Under the pieces are notes generated by a model. It did not search any database, was not told where the DNA came from, and worked only from the letters and a program-made list of their open reading frames with translations. DNA of 64,000 bases. It comes from Siphlonurus alternatus (lineage: Eukaryota; Arthropoda; Insecta; Ephemeroptera; Siphlonuridae). The position numbers and the translations under genes were made by a program. The DNA is taken from assembly GCA_949825025.1 (NCBI GenBank), contig OX463781.1:25187047-25251046 (forward strand), read 5' to 3'. Positions 45,014-60,000 of the stretch are shown here, piece by piece (the first letter of the stretch is position 1; every line of letters starts with the position of its first letter).

Positions 45014-48000
45014 CTATTCTAAGCTGGGTCTCTCAGCTTTATCATGTGCACAATGACAAGGAAACTGTTGAGATGGAAGGCAGAAAAATATACTTACGAG
45101 GCGTATCAGAGTCGTCAATGGCCTTGATGTCATCTTTCTTGTCGTCCTCGCCAGCTTCATCCTTCTTCTCAACCGAGTCTCCGGCTCCCTTCTCCTCATT
45201 CTTCTTCTCTTCACCACCCTTGCCCTTCTTGGCCTTGGCCTCGTCTTTGCCTCCCTTGCTCTTCTCCTTGGCAGGAGTGGCAGGGCGAGGACGTGGCTCC
45301 ATTGCAGGGTCCAGCACCAGCTTGCCTACATTGCGGCGGTCATGCATTACCTGCATTGCCTCAGGCACCTGTAACAATCCAGCGACCAAAATCAATCAAT
45401 TTTAAAGTGCAGAACAACACAGTAAAAATGTTTAAATGTAGCAATCTATAATTTTTCAAAACTAAAATTTTAGGATATTTATAAGAGAGTATAAGTGTAA
45501 TATCTTAATATCATAATATAATATAATACGGTTCCTGACGCTTCAGTCCACAAAATTCTTAATTACATTGCTTCTTTTGATGCTGGCGCTTCATACAGCA
45601 AAATAAGAGATTTTTTGACATGATGTCGTTGCATGGCCTCTGAACTAGTTTTCAGGACAATAACCCGACCATGAAAGTCAGACATAGTCAGACATCTGCA
45701 AGAATGCTGCTTATTTACACAACTTCCTTGACCACATAGAAACTCACATCTTCAAGAGCCCAGGTGGAGTCAACAATGGGTTTGATGACGCCTTGCTTCC
45801 ACAACTGCATGACTCGTTCCATGGCACGGTGAGCACGCTCAGGGCCTCCCTGCTGACGTAGCAGATGGCGCAGGTTGAACCCAGCCAGCGTTTTGTTCTC
45901 ATCAAACAGCTTGATTGGTGATACCTTATCCACCTGCCACCACTGAAACACACAAATTAAAAGAATATCACACAATGGTTGGGATTCACAAAGAGTTAAG
46001 GAGCGTTTTAAGGGAAAGGGAACACTAGAGTTGCGCCGCGATCGCAGCGCCTCTATATCAATATTCAAATTGTCCCACTCTAAAGATACCACGCAAGTCA
46101 CGGCAGTTTTATATTCAATTTATTTATAAATAATGAGTTAAATAATAACTGTTATGGTTGTTATATTTATAAAACTTTTTTTCATTACTATAAAACATTT
46201 TTTGAAAGTTTTTAGTTTAGGTGGAGACTGGTGGAGTGGATTATAAGCGTTGTTTTGGTTCATTAGTTAGCCTGTTTTATTCGTAAGTTGTTTAATGGCC
46301 GACTAAAAAGGGGTGTGTGAAACGTGCGAGTGTCAAAAATCGTGCAGTTATTATTCATTTACGTCGCTCCCACTCTCATAATTGTCTTTTTTTTTTGCTG
46401 TGAAGGTTTGTCCTAGTGCATTAAGTTTATTTCTAGTTTTTTTTAAAAAATCGGACGGTTGGATTATAGAATTTTTCTAATGTCACTGAAATGCAGGGTA
46501 TGCTTGTTCACTAAATGGGTTCAGTTTCAATACACGTAACTCGGAAACTGGATCGTATTTGTATTGACGATATTTTAAGAGCTAATAAACGACATAGAGG
46601 AGAACATTTTAAGATATGTTCGGAGGAATATTTTAAGAAGTGTTTTTTGTACCAGGTAACAGGTAAGAAAAACGCTTCTTAAAATATCTCTCCCTAAAAC
46701 GCTCCTTAACTTTTCGTGAATACCAATCATTAATTCTACATGAAAAAATGTACTTAAAGCCAATGATTCTTTTTTGATGGTGAATGGTGAACCAAAAATA
46801 TTTTAGACCCAAAAAATTATGGATAAAATTAAACTGCTGGAGTAAAAAACGCCATGAATCGGTATAGTTTTTGAGGAAATATAATAGCTTTTAAGAAAAT
46901 AATTTTTTATCTGCAAAATATGCTGATTTAATTAATGAGCACCGCACTCCATCTGCCGTATCTTGTAGACATCTATTGTATATTTTATAATTGTATGTGT
47001 GTGTTTACTATGTTTTATTATTATGTATATTCCCTAATATTATGCAAAATGTACACTTTTGTGTTTAATAAAAGACTTATATATAGACATCTAAAAAAAG
47101 AAAGAAAAAAAAAATACCACTAATATTAACCAAGTTGTTTTCAATTATAAAAAGTGAAATAGTTATGTAAAATCCAGTGGCGTGCGGTGACATTTTAGAC
47201 TAGTCAAGCAAATGAAGTAATGACACAGCAGAGGGGGCCCCGAGGGGCTAATACCCCGCCGGAGGCGCGATTTTTTTGAAAAAGGGGGCGTGGCACTCGA
47301 ATTTTCATTACAGGAGATATACATAAATTATTATAATCATACAAACGCTCTCAATAAAATTGTTTCATCCTTAATTAGCTAATTGCCGTAGATTTTTAAT
47401 TTTTTTTATTCACTTTCGATCATGATCATTGATCATGGTGCATACAACTATGCATAATTATCTTTTTTTAGCTGTATATGCATTTAAATACCTTAACGGT
47501 GTACCTTTTCATTCGGGAATAGGGCGGCCTGCACAAACGATTTACGTTTTTTCAGTTGTGTTTCTAGCGCCAAAATTTTTTTTGTAAATTTAAAGATTAG
47601 GAATAATATTTTCTTCTTGAAGTAATTCTGCCATTTTTAATTATAATAAAAAAAATAAAAACGTAATCATCACGCTAAAGCAATTAAATTATAAGAATTA
47701 AATTGTACAAAACACTGAGATGAAGAATTTTTTTATGCATGGCAAATTATAGTGCGTTTTTATAGTCCATTAATTAAATAAAATATTGGAGAAAAGCACG
47801 TAAAAACACTTATAAAGAGCCACAAAAATCACGCACTGTATTGCTTATTATTAGTTTCCCGGAAACTAAAAACTAAACTTTTATGAGGCACTCGCGCGTG
47901 GACCCTTAAATTTTGTCCCTGATTTTTATCATTTATGCGCCATCTATTGATTCACTATTTAACCAGTTGGGCGTTCCGATTCCCCAGAGCCGCCATTGTA

Positions 48001-51000
48001 CAAGCAGTGCTTGTACATTCCACAAGCTTCAGCATTTACCACCCCCTCCCCATACATTTCCTTATGAAGCTTTACGTTGTGTGGGTTTATTTACAAGCAA
48101 CCAAAGTGATTGCTTATACCAGTAGAGGCGCTGCTATTGCAAGACAAAAAAAATAAATCTCCGATTTAAATGCGGCAAAATGCTGGCAAATTTAAAATTG
48201 TTAAGAGAGAAAAAAATGCTTGTCACGAAATTTATTTTCTTCTTCTTTCTCGGTAAATTTTAGGGCAAGCATTGCTTGCATTGCTTTTATGGACCGCACG
48301 CCCCTGGTAAAATCTTAAGAGCCTATGGTTGCAAGCAAAGAGTTTTGCAATTTATGTTACTTACGGATCGTGCAACACTGAAGAAGCTCTTGGTTTCTCC
48401 AGTCACCACATTGGAAGATCCTGTGCAAGCAAACAAAGTTAGTTTTATAGAACTTCAATAATATGAAATTAAAATAATGACCAAGTGAATAACAATATAA
48501 CATTTAATCGCTCTACGCAAGCGATTGCAATTTTTTTTTTTTTAATATTTTATTTTCTAAAAATAGTTTAACCTGCCCTCTATTGAGAAATGAAAACCAA
48601 AAAATTCCATCTCGAACAGCTTCACCACAATAAATTCCCAAAGTTGGTGTTTCGGAGGCTTTTAAGATGCAGCCTTATGGTACAGAAAACAACTTTTTAT
48701 TCAAACTTGGTCCAAACTATAGTACCATTTAAAAAATACTAACGTAATCTATGATGAATTCTTTAATGAATTTTCATATGAAAAAATTTGTTTATTGAGC
48801 CGTTTCCAGAAAAAAATATTGAAAATCCTTATGGGAATTAAGCCACAAAAATTTCATTATTTTTTTCCGAAAAAATGGTTTCGTAAACTTTTATTATTTT
48901 TTTAAAATCCCTTAAAGAATTTATCATAGATTCCGTAGTTTTTTTTTTTTTAAATGATACATAGTTCGGACCAAGTTTGAGTAAATAGCTGTTTTCTGTT
49001 CCATAAGGCTGCATGTTAAAGGCCTCCAAAACACCAACTATGGGAATTTTTTGTGGTGAAGCTATTTGAGATGGAATTTCATTTGGTTCTCATTTCTCAA
49101 TAGAGAACAAATTAAAAACTATTTTTAGAAAAAAAAAAAAAAAAAAAAAAAAAGTTCCGCTTAAAATAAAGTCCTGCAAAAAATAAAAAAGGGCACGTTA
49201 AAGGAAAATTATAATAAGTAACAGGACTGGGCATAGGTTGCACCCTCTCTTGTCAAACTTTCATCTAATTTGATAGAATGGGAGAGTTCAAAAAGACTTG
49301 GTGGTCTTGGGTAATGTTAAACGTACCATAGAGGATGTACTTTCCCATGGGCTTGAGCAGGGAGTAGCCACGGTTGCACTCTTCACCACACAGGCAGTCC
49401 AGCACAATGTCAATGCCGTCGGGGTACAGCCTGGTAACAAACAAGAATTACATTACATTAGGGGGTATTTTTACTGCCTAGTTATTATTATTTTTTTTTA
49501 TTGTGGGATATGGCCAGATTGACTGCTGAAGTGTTTCAAGTTAGGGGTTCTACAAACACTTGGAAAATCTATCATGATATATACAGTTCAGGGCATGGGG
49601 GTTTGCTTTCCGTCTCTTCAAGTCTTTGAGTACAAAGATTCTACCAAATCATGGTATTAAAGGTGTGCATCACAATTAATAATAATAAAAAAAATCAAGT
49701 TCCGTATTTTCTAAAGATTAAAAATGGTTCAAATAGTCCTCCTAAATAGATTCTCTAGAAAAAAAATTATAAAGTCGTGGTGAATGTACTATTTAATATG
49801 AGGCCTTACCTGACAAAACCCCTCAATTTATTCCCCGAAAATACTAAGTTAGGTGGCATGAGCAAAATAAAGCGTTGTTCCAAGACTTGCCATGACTTGA
49901 GCTTTAAGATAGTTGAGTGCGGCCTGTGTAGGTGGCAACACTGACGTATCTTCACAATGTTAATTTTTTAATCTAATGATCTGGGGTAATTTGAACCTTG
50001 AGCTTAGCTGATTGCAGAAATGTCAAGATTATGAGTTTCTCTAGCGTACAGATTAAGTTTTTATGCCTTTAAGTAAATAAAACTATTTTTTTAAATTTTT
50101 TAAAAGATTCTTGTTCTTTTTTAAAAAATAATTTTATTTAATTAAAGGCATAAAAACTTAATCTGTCCGCTAGAGCGGCTAGAGAAACTCATAATCTTGA
50201 CACTTCTGCAATCAGCTAAGCTCTAGGTTCAAAATTACTCCAGATCATTAGATTAAAAAATTAACATTGTGAAGATATGTCAGTGCTACCAACTACCGGA
50301 GCTACACTCAATCACCTTAAACAAAAAAAAAACGTTTAAAAACAATTTGTGTTCGAACTCGATTTCCCAGATTTTTTAAAAATATAAACCGCATTTAGTT
50401 AGAGCTTGAGTCATAGAACTGATAGAAGACTGCTATTTTTTATGATTTTTTTTTTTTTCATGACACTTATCCGTGTATTTTCTAAGAGTAAATCAAGGGG
50501 ATTTGTAAGATAAGTAGGCCCCGATGCTAAATAGCGATCACTTTGACCATGGATTTTTTTTCTGGAGATCCTATGTGAGATAGAATTAGATTTTGTTGTA
50601 TTTTGGTTCTAAATGGAGGCTAAAGGAGCATTTTTTTATTATTATTATTATTTTGTGTGGTGTGCACTTTACTTTAAATAATACACAACAAAATTAAACT
50701 CCAATAAAATGGACAATACCATATCTATAGCTTCAAATGTAAATATATAATACCCTACAAAGTTTTGCACGTACTTTCGCACTTCGCTGACATAGTCGCA
50801 GCCACGCTCCAGCAGATGGTCAAAGCGGTCCTTGATGGCCTCGTGCTTGCCCTTTGAAGCAACTCCAATCAGTGTCACGTCCTTCACTGTGCGTGCTAGC
50901 TGAGCGATGGTCAGACCCTGCAACACAAGCATAAAATAATCACACACAATGCTTGGCACTATGTAAACAATTTTAATAGTTGTAATAGTAATACTTTTAA

Positions 51001-54000
51001 TAATATATATACCAAGTATGCACTAAAATGCATTGCCTTGCAAACTGCTATTTGATCCATTTTTTATCAACCAATATTTGTTTTTGAGTGAATAACTTTG
51101 CAATTTTGAACCAATTACTGGCAGAACTATAACTTTAGTTACATTTTCAATATTATATTAGAAATGAATGAAACGGAAACTAAATTGCATAACATGCTTC
51201 GGATTTTCGCTGTCTTCAACAAGGGAATATTTTGACAAGTCCCGTCGTTCACTGATTACTACAGTCACAAATTGTTATTTAAAATAAATTAGCAAAGTGA
51301 TCATGATAATATGAAATATACCTATAACTGAATTCCAAAATATGCATATTCCTCCTCTTCCTAAGTATTTTAGTCTGTTGAACGTCACAGACTCCTCACC
51401 TCCACAGGCAATTATGGACACAGACAGCACTTTCATGTAATAATGGATAATGGTATGAGGAGGTATGATTATCCTTAATACTGGGTGTATTTTAGTATTT
51501 TCAGTACATATATTTCACATGAAATTAACATAAACCAATATAAGTATAAAATATTCTAAATTTAGTAATTATGATTATAGATACAGTACATGCATTGAGC
51601 TCTATACAAGGCATAGAGTATAGAGCTCAATGAGTACATGAATCATAAGTTAAATAAGTTTATAAAATGTACGAAACTTTTTTTTTTTTTTTTTTTAATT
51701 TTCTTCTTTTCTTCGAACGTGTCCGATGCGTTAACATTTAGGAGATGAAAAAACAAAAACATCTGCTAATGATTTCTGACAGACTCAATTAATAAGGACC
51801 TCTCTCTCTCTCTTTATATTAATTATAACAAGTATAACAACACGCTTTAATTTTATATTCCTATTCTCCACTCGGTAGTCTCCGTTTCCTCGAAGACAGC
51901 AGTAACTGCAACATGTATTCAATATGGTGGAGCAGTGGACACTGCAATCCATTGTGTGAGATTCCCCGTTCCTGAGCGTGCAAGTTTCCAGGAAACCAAT
52001 TTAACTTCATTCGAAAAACTGAACTTCATGCATCCAGGTCACTGACTTTATATTATTTTTTTATCTAAATTACCATCTACTAGGCATGCAAGAATACAAA
52101 TATAACAACTGTTCTCCTGCTTTTATTGCGTTCATAAAACGCTATAACCATAAAAACTGCATAATTAAATTAAATTAAATAGAGAGAAGAACAAAAATTA
52201 TGTCATGTGTTAAGAAATAGTAGAATTCGTCTCTCTACTACTAGAGAGATAAAAATAAAATATACATATATTATATAATATATAGTACTTTAAGGTCGGT
52301 TCACTGCGGCCCCTGGAAGGTACTGTACATATGGCACTTTCATTTATTTATTTATTTTTTTTTTTTCCTTTCCTTGAAATACTGATTATACTGTACATAT
52401 TTTGGAAAAAGTAAAGCAGTGTTTTTATGTCAAATTGTGCTTTGCGGATGTAATGCTTGCTTTCGACAATTTTTAAATTGTTTCGAAAGTTGCATTTTGA
52501 ATTTGTAAATGAAAAAATTATTTAAAAGAAAAAAAAAAAAAAAAAACATTCTGAAAGTTAAAACTACAAACAATTATTGAAAGCATGCGTTTCATCCGCC
52601 ACCCGCAAAGCATTTGCAATAAAAAGTTCCGTTTTACCTTTCCCCCAAAATATATGTACAATATTCTGAGAAGTAAAAAAAAAAAAAAAAAATAAAAAGT
52701 AAAAAAAAAAAAAAAAAAAAAAAAGTATAACCGACTGAAACCAGAGCGTACTTAAGGTAGAGATAATACGGATCAGCTGGCCAATGCTAAAAAAATCCCA
52801 TTCATAAAAATTATGAAAAAAAAATAAAATGTTCTCCTCTACATCCTTTATCAGTAGGTAAAATATCAGGTATACAAAAACGAGCTAGTTTTCGAGTTAT
52901 TAATTTTTAAAGTTCACTAATTTAACATGGAGAAATGGAACTTCCGTGTTAAATTAGTCAACTTTAAAAATTAATAACTTGAAAACTAGCTCGTTTTTGT
53001 ATACCTGATATTTTACCTACTGATAGGGGATGTAGAGGAGAACATTTTAAATTTTCTTCATAATTTTTATGAATGGGATTTTTTTAGCATTGGGCCAGCT
53101 GATCCGTATTATCTCTACCTTAAGTAGGAGGCCAAAACCCAGCCGGCGCGATCGTCATCTGTCGAGACATTAGCCGTCCGGAATTTAAAAAAAAAAAAAA
53201 TAACATGCAATGTAATCGGGAGGACATATTTTTTTTTAAATATTTACTTGATATTAATGAAGGTGTCTTGTAGTGCGATAATACTTCAATGTAGTCTCCC
53301 GTTTACTAATTATTTTATTTAGTTCATAAATATCATACTTCTTGAGAAATAAGACGGTAAAGTTAGGGCGGGAACTTGGTTCTATCTTTCAAGCTTTAGT
53401 AATGTATCATGACGTCACGAAATATTGAAAATACAAAAGTACTTGAATCAACTTTCATACATTATTTTCGATGTAGTAAATAACTTTACTTGATATATAC
53501 AAAGTATAGAAAATGCAATTAAGTAAAGTGAAAGTCACTCGCTATGAAGAAAGGCTTTCAATGTTCATATGACGTCATCGCCAGTAAACTGACTTTTATT
53601 ACTTCGCGCATGCCGGCGCATGCGCAGATGTAACAGAAGTAGCAGAAGTCGGGTTCATAAAAGTTTAATTTAAGTGTATTAATATTGTTTTTGCGTGAAA
53701 AAAAAGGTTGTCCAGTAAGATTAAACTATATTAGAGTTAAACTTGTTTCATTTTGAAAACTCTAGCATACAGCGTATTTGTCGTAAACCGCGACCAAAGT
53801 TAAGCCCTCTCCCATTTGATTACACGCAAACCTGCTGCTCAGTAGGACGGCTATTGAAAAGTGGGCGCGGTCGTGTTGTGGCCTCCTACTAAAGTACGCT
53901 CTGCTGAAACAGTTCGATTAACCCCGCCCTTTTCAATCTTCAAATCGGTCACGTTACAAGCAGGCGCGGATCCAAGGGAGAAGCGATGGGGGCGATAGTT

Positions 54001-57000
54001 CCCCCCAAAAGGTTCCAAAATAAATTGAAGCTGTTACCACCACCCACCCGTCGCCCCAACCCTCCCACCCCAAATTTAGCATTGTAACATAGGACACACG
54101 ACACACTCCCCCTGAATCCGCCCCTGGTTATAGGGAGAAATTTAATACACAAATAAATATGGCCCGTGGAAGCTTGTGGATGAATCAAATTTTTCATTTG
54201 AACTTTTTTTACCCCAATGAAAAGTGAACCCTCTCCTATTTTTTTCTTTGCTACGTCACTGGATTATAAATTTAATATAATTTAATATAATAATAATAAT
54301 TTATTTAATAATTTAAAACATGTACCGGTACAAAAAAAAAATCTATAATATATCATTCATTATGTAATAAATATATAAAATATATTTCAAATTATATATT
54401 TTTACTTCAGTATTTTTAGGTTATTTCCTCATACGATGATTCAGTGATAATTACGCATATTTCGTAATTATTCCTCCAGGAATGTAAACTTATAACTAAA
54501 AACGTATTTCATTTAGTATGGCGTATGGCTACACATCCGCGGGATCATGCACACGAAGACTTAGCTGGCAATGTCAGTATTATTTCTCTATTTTCTGTGG
54601 TTACTGGGTGAGTCACGCGCTGCACGCTCGGCACGCTAGCGACAAGCAGAGAAAGAAAATTGCCCGACCCAGCTTACATGCCGGCCGGCGCGTGGCTGCT
54701 GCCTGCTGGCTAGAGCGGGGTGCAAGATCAATAGTGCGGGCGGAGGGGCGCGGTCCGTCGCCATGGCTACAAACAACCTGTTGATGTCCCCCCGTCCGAT
54801 GACGGTTTCATCTCGACAGAAAACAGAGCAGCTCGACCCGAGTTTACTGACAGCCTGACCCGAAACTCAATACGGAGTACGTACGGACCTCAGTCTCTAT
54901 TAGCAATTGTAAAAACAATTATTATTCATAATTCACAAAGAATTTTTTTATGCATAATTCTGATGTCGCCAGCGTTGGTTATCATCTGTCATTGTAATAT
55001 TATATTCACAGTTGCACGCACTCACTGTGACTACACAAAAACAAAACACCGATCTATATACGTACTCAGCGGTACTCTACTGCAAAATGTCCACTTTATC
55101 TCACTGTTTTAATATCATCGTGATTTCGTACCTAGATCGAGAAGAATTGTATTTTTAGGTGATGCTGTTTTTACAATAAAAGTTCATTGAAAATAATTAA
55201 ATTAAACTAATTAATAGATTCCGAATCAGCTGAGACTTTCTGGTATATAAAGTCTCTTTTCCGAATATGATTCAATTAAAATAAAAGAATTTGACATTGA
55301 CAAATGACCAAAAAGTGTAATTATTATATATTATGTATATTTACATGCATTAATTTCAAATATAATAATGTAATTGTGTACAAATGTATAATACCTGCAG
55401 ATGATTAACAACAATATATAATTCATCATAATTATACTATTTTATAATTATATTGCATTCAGTCAAGTAAATTCCCAACACTATTTCTGTCTTCTGCAGC
55501 ATGTCCAGACGAGACTCGTAGTAGGGTGCTCGTTCGCTGGGAAATGAAACATGTGCCGCCTCAAAGCCTAGTCAAAACAAGAGCTAGTCGAGCGAGACAG
55601 GCTGCTCTCAAATCCACCACCAGTCGATCCGTATCATCATGCCCAGTCAATTGAGTTGATCACAAATTTCACATATAATAATTTTATTATTAAATATTAA
55701 ATTATTCCTGATTCTCAATAAGCATTCTAAATTTATTTATTATTCATTTAAATATAATATATTATATATATTTACAATATATAATAAATAGTACAATAAT
55801 ATTTTGCACTTAAATAATGAGTACATTTAGTAGCGTACGAGGCAAAAGATTATTTCGGAACTTTCGGGATTCAAGAATCTCACACCCAGCACAGAAACAA
55901 AATAAATACTGCAAATACTGCACGTGCCAGGTGTAGGTCAAGGAGGATGAGGATCGCATGCTTTCCTTTCTTACATCATTTATTTAATCTGTATGCTTAT
56001 TTGATATTCCATTATCGATTGGCTATAACAAATAACCGGAGCCTACCAGCCTACCAACAAAAAGGACTTGAAATAAATTATAATATTATATATATATATA
56101 TTTATATAAATATATATATATTATATTGAACATTGCACATTTTTTTAATAGTGTATGTAATACATTAAACTACATGCAAGGAAAAAATGTCAGGCATAGC
56201 ACCGCATTTCCTAGTTGGATTCAGATTCAAATGCAAGCAGGAACATAAAATCTGTGGGGCGATATACTGTAGACTAAGTAAATTTACATGTTTGCTCAGT
56301 ACACTGAATATGTGAAGCTATGTAGGAAAAACAAGTCTGTAGTGACCCACCAACATATTATTTTATTTTGTGTTCGATTTCGTGGCATTTCTGGGTTAAC
56401 TTATTTAACTCGAAACCCTCCCATTATCTCCCACAGAAGTTTCATAGAATCCTTTACGGGCTTTACCTACATTAGAGTACCGTATAGTTCAGGCACTCAA
56501 ACCTATATAGAACGTTTAATTGTCATTAAATTTCTAGGTGCAACATTTTTTTGAACATACTATATTATACTATTTTGTCTATATAAACTTAAAGGATCCT
56601 TTAAGTTTAAGATTTTGTTAAAAATTAACGAATTTTTAGACGTGTGATTTGTTTAAAATTGATAGTATTTTTGCGACCGCTAATAATCACTATCAAACAA
56701 GACATTTTTTTGTATTAAAGTTATCATTTCAAGGTTTTTCCTGCATGCACTCCTGCAGTTAACATTTTTGCAATTATTGTTATCATAACATGAGATTTTA
56801 CTGTGATACTGAAAACATGGAAACACCACAATACGTTTAAATTTATGGGCTACAATTTTGTTCGAGCAATTTTCCAAAATGCAGTTTACCGTCTATGCTG
56901 CATTGATTTTTTCCGGAGAAGATATTTATTAATTGTCGTTTGTATATAATATTGCAAAAATTAACGAAGCTGTTTATAAAAACTATTCTTAATGTTGATT

Positions 57001-60000
57001 TCAATGTTGGGTATAGAATAGATTACTGTAAGTACACGGTTTTGTCTTTGTATACATTTTTGGAAAAAGTTATAATCTATAATCATCCATCCTAGCCAAA
57101 CTTATGATTTTCAAGTCTATAATATAAGCACCATTTTCGTTCAGAGAAGATAACTTTCGTTTTTCGTTCCTTCGCAATAATTTTTCCGGGATCGAACTTT
57201 AAGAATCCTGTACCATTATACTACACGAAATAAAAAAATTACATAAATTTAAAAAAAATAATTAAATGTCCTGTTTACAAATTCTTGGTCTTACTATTTT
57301 GAACATTATATTATTATTATTATTACCGTAAACAATTAACGAACTTTTATTTACTTATCATGCATTTCAATAAGGTTACCGGCATACAGTGTATTATACC
57401 AATCTTTATTATATGGTATTACCTTATACACTGTACGTAATAATGTAGTATATTAATCCGGGTAATACTTCCTTGCCAACCGCAAGTGGACTTGAGAACT
57501 AACTTGCTGAACTGGCAGTGGCGGTTCGTGGTCTTGGACATAGGTGTGTCTGCTGACAGTGGTGCAGGCATATACATTCGGGGGGTCTGGGGGGCGGAGC
57601 CCCCCAGTAGCCCGCCGCAGGCACGATTTTTTTCGGTTTTCGCTTAAATATCTACCATTTTTTTTTATAAAAAAATCATTTAAAATAAATATAAGTAGTA
57701 GTTGCAACCAATATTTATTTTCTGCAAAATGTAATAAGTAATAATTACACTTTCAGAGTTAAGAGTCGTGAATTTTTTAATTTAATTCATCATAAAATAA
57801 ATAAATTTATTTCTGAGACGGAGTATATAAAATGAAAATAAACGCAAATATAAAATTTAAACAAAAGAAATACAATAAGTAGGGGTGCTAATAGAATAAC
57901 ATGAAAAATTACTTTTAATTTTAATCTATTACGAAAGGAAAACCTCAAAAAGATAATCTGCTAATGCTCCAGAGACCCTGCTAATGCTCTGAGATGTTCG
58001 AAAATTTTGCGCACCAGCGCGCCAGGCGCTGTGATTGGGCAGCTAGGCGCTGTGATCACTGTGATTGGTAGCTCCGCAGCGGCCTCTACAGAAAGGCTGC
58101 TCGCTAGACAGACACACGATCATCATTGAGCGCCCATACTGAGCGAGAAATTTGCCGAGATAGCGCTGCAACGTTAAACGTATGTCTGAAAGCGCTGCAG
58201 TTTTCTTCGTAGTTTTAAACTTTCTGCTTCAATTTTTTAACAGTAAATTATGTTTTTTCAACAAATAACACTATAAACTACCAGAAAATATTAAAAAACA
58301 TTAAATAAATATCATAATATTAAGAAAAATTATAAATAAAAATATATAAATATAATTTAAAAAAATGAAATAATTCTGCCAACTTTGCTGGTGTGGCTGC
58401 AGTTCAGCAGTACCCCCCACGAGCCGCCACTGTGAACTGGTATAGTCTGTGCAAAATATCTCTCACTCGAAGCTGGATCATAGACTATCAAGAATTCCCA
58501 TGCAACATGGCCATTGGTTTAAATTAAAAAAAAAGCTATTTTTAAAAACACATGGCAACTTTGAAACGTTTGAACACGTGTTTCTCCTAGCGGGTGCATG
58601 TAACGCGCGGGAGATCAGCCCGGCTAGGCTTTAATAAAAGACGTCAATTAATTATTTATTGAGGCGGAAGGAACGCCAACCGGCATTGTATACATTTAAT
58701 TTTTAATTTAAAAAAAAGAGGGTGACTAAAGTTGTCTCAAGCACTGACTCTCCTTAAATCTCAATCCGCTCATTTTATAGTACAATAATATAATAAATAA
58801 TAAGTAGTCAGTCTATTATAAACGTATATATACAGTACGCATGCATGATGCGTACTGATATATGCATGCGATTTAACTGATATATTAGTTAATATGAAGT
58901 TATATTTTTTTTTCTTCGAATCAAAACATTAAAAACGAAAAAGTGTGAAATCTGATTACTAAATTATTAACAACTTAAATAAAATATCGTGATATAATAC
59001 AATAATTATATAGAACATAATTTATATCTGTGACTGCACGAATATTTTTTTTTTTTTTATAATATACTGATCAGTAATAATCTAATAATTAATAATGAAT
59101 AATAATAATTTTATTACATCATTACCGTCGCATAAATAACGAAGCGTGAAAACACAGTTCAAAAACGCTTTCCTGCATGGTGAAAGAAGGCTAGCTTAAT
59201 TGGCCGACTGTACCATATAGTATTTTGGTATATTACGAACGAGAATGAGACTAGGTCTGGAAAACTAAGGGTACATATTGTTTATCTATGAAATTGTAGT
59301 ACCGTACTTCAGTCACGGAACAAAAAAGTCAACAATTACTAGTTTAATCTATTTTTCGAACAACCTTTGGGCATTTTGAAATTTGAATTACTTTCTTGCC
59401 TTCCTGTTTGACAAAAATTATCTGCCCCCTACTAGTAATTATGTGCTGGACCAGCTAGTGCTTTATTGAACAAAGGAGCAGGTCTTTATTAATTATAATA
59501 ATTATACTTCATAAATAGAGGCTTCAAGTCAGCTGATTTTTCGGTGATCCCACCCGCTATACCAAACCTATGTAAAAAAAACGTGAATTCGTTTTTTCAC
59601 CAAGAATAAGATTTTTCAGGGATAATTCCTTTACGGAACTTTGGTCCAAACTGAAAAATAAAGTAGATAATTAAAGATTTAGATTTTTTACTTGATTTAT
59701 AACCGAGAAAAGTTAAAAAAACACTTTGCTTCATTTTCAAGTGCAAGATGGACCTTAACGACAAACAGTTGCGCAGCGAAAGCGCATCACTTGAAGCCTC
59801 CATTCTATAATTTAAAACACTTATGTGCGTATCGACCAACTTACTTCATTTCGTTATATTTTCATTTTTTTAACTGTTTTTTTATCAGTTTTGTACTAAG
59901 CAGTTTTATGTTCCACACAGGCGCGGACCTCAAAAAAAAAATGGGGAGGGGTGTGGTTGCCACCATAAGAACAATGATAAAAAAAAATGGAGTGGGGGAA

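Noticed and set aside
45046..45405. Plus-strand frame of 119 residues rich in Ser/Pro/Phe
   Set aside because: Antisense shadow of the Lys/Glu-rich VAT1L terminal exon.
56288..56554. 88-residue plus-strand frame
   Set aside because: No recognisable motif and no splice or promoter context; lies in a VAT1L intron on the opposite strand.
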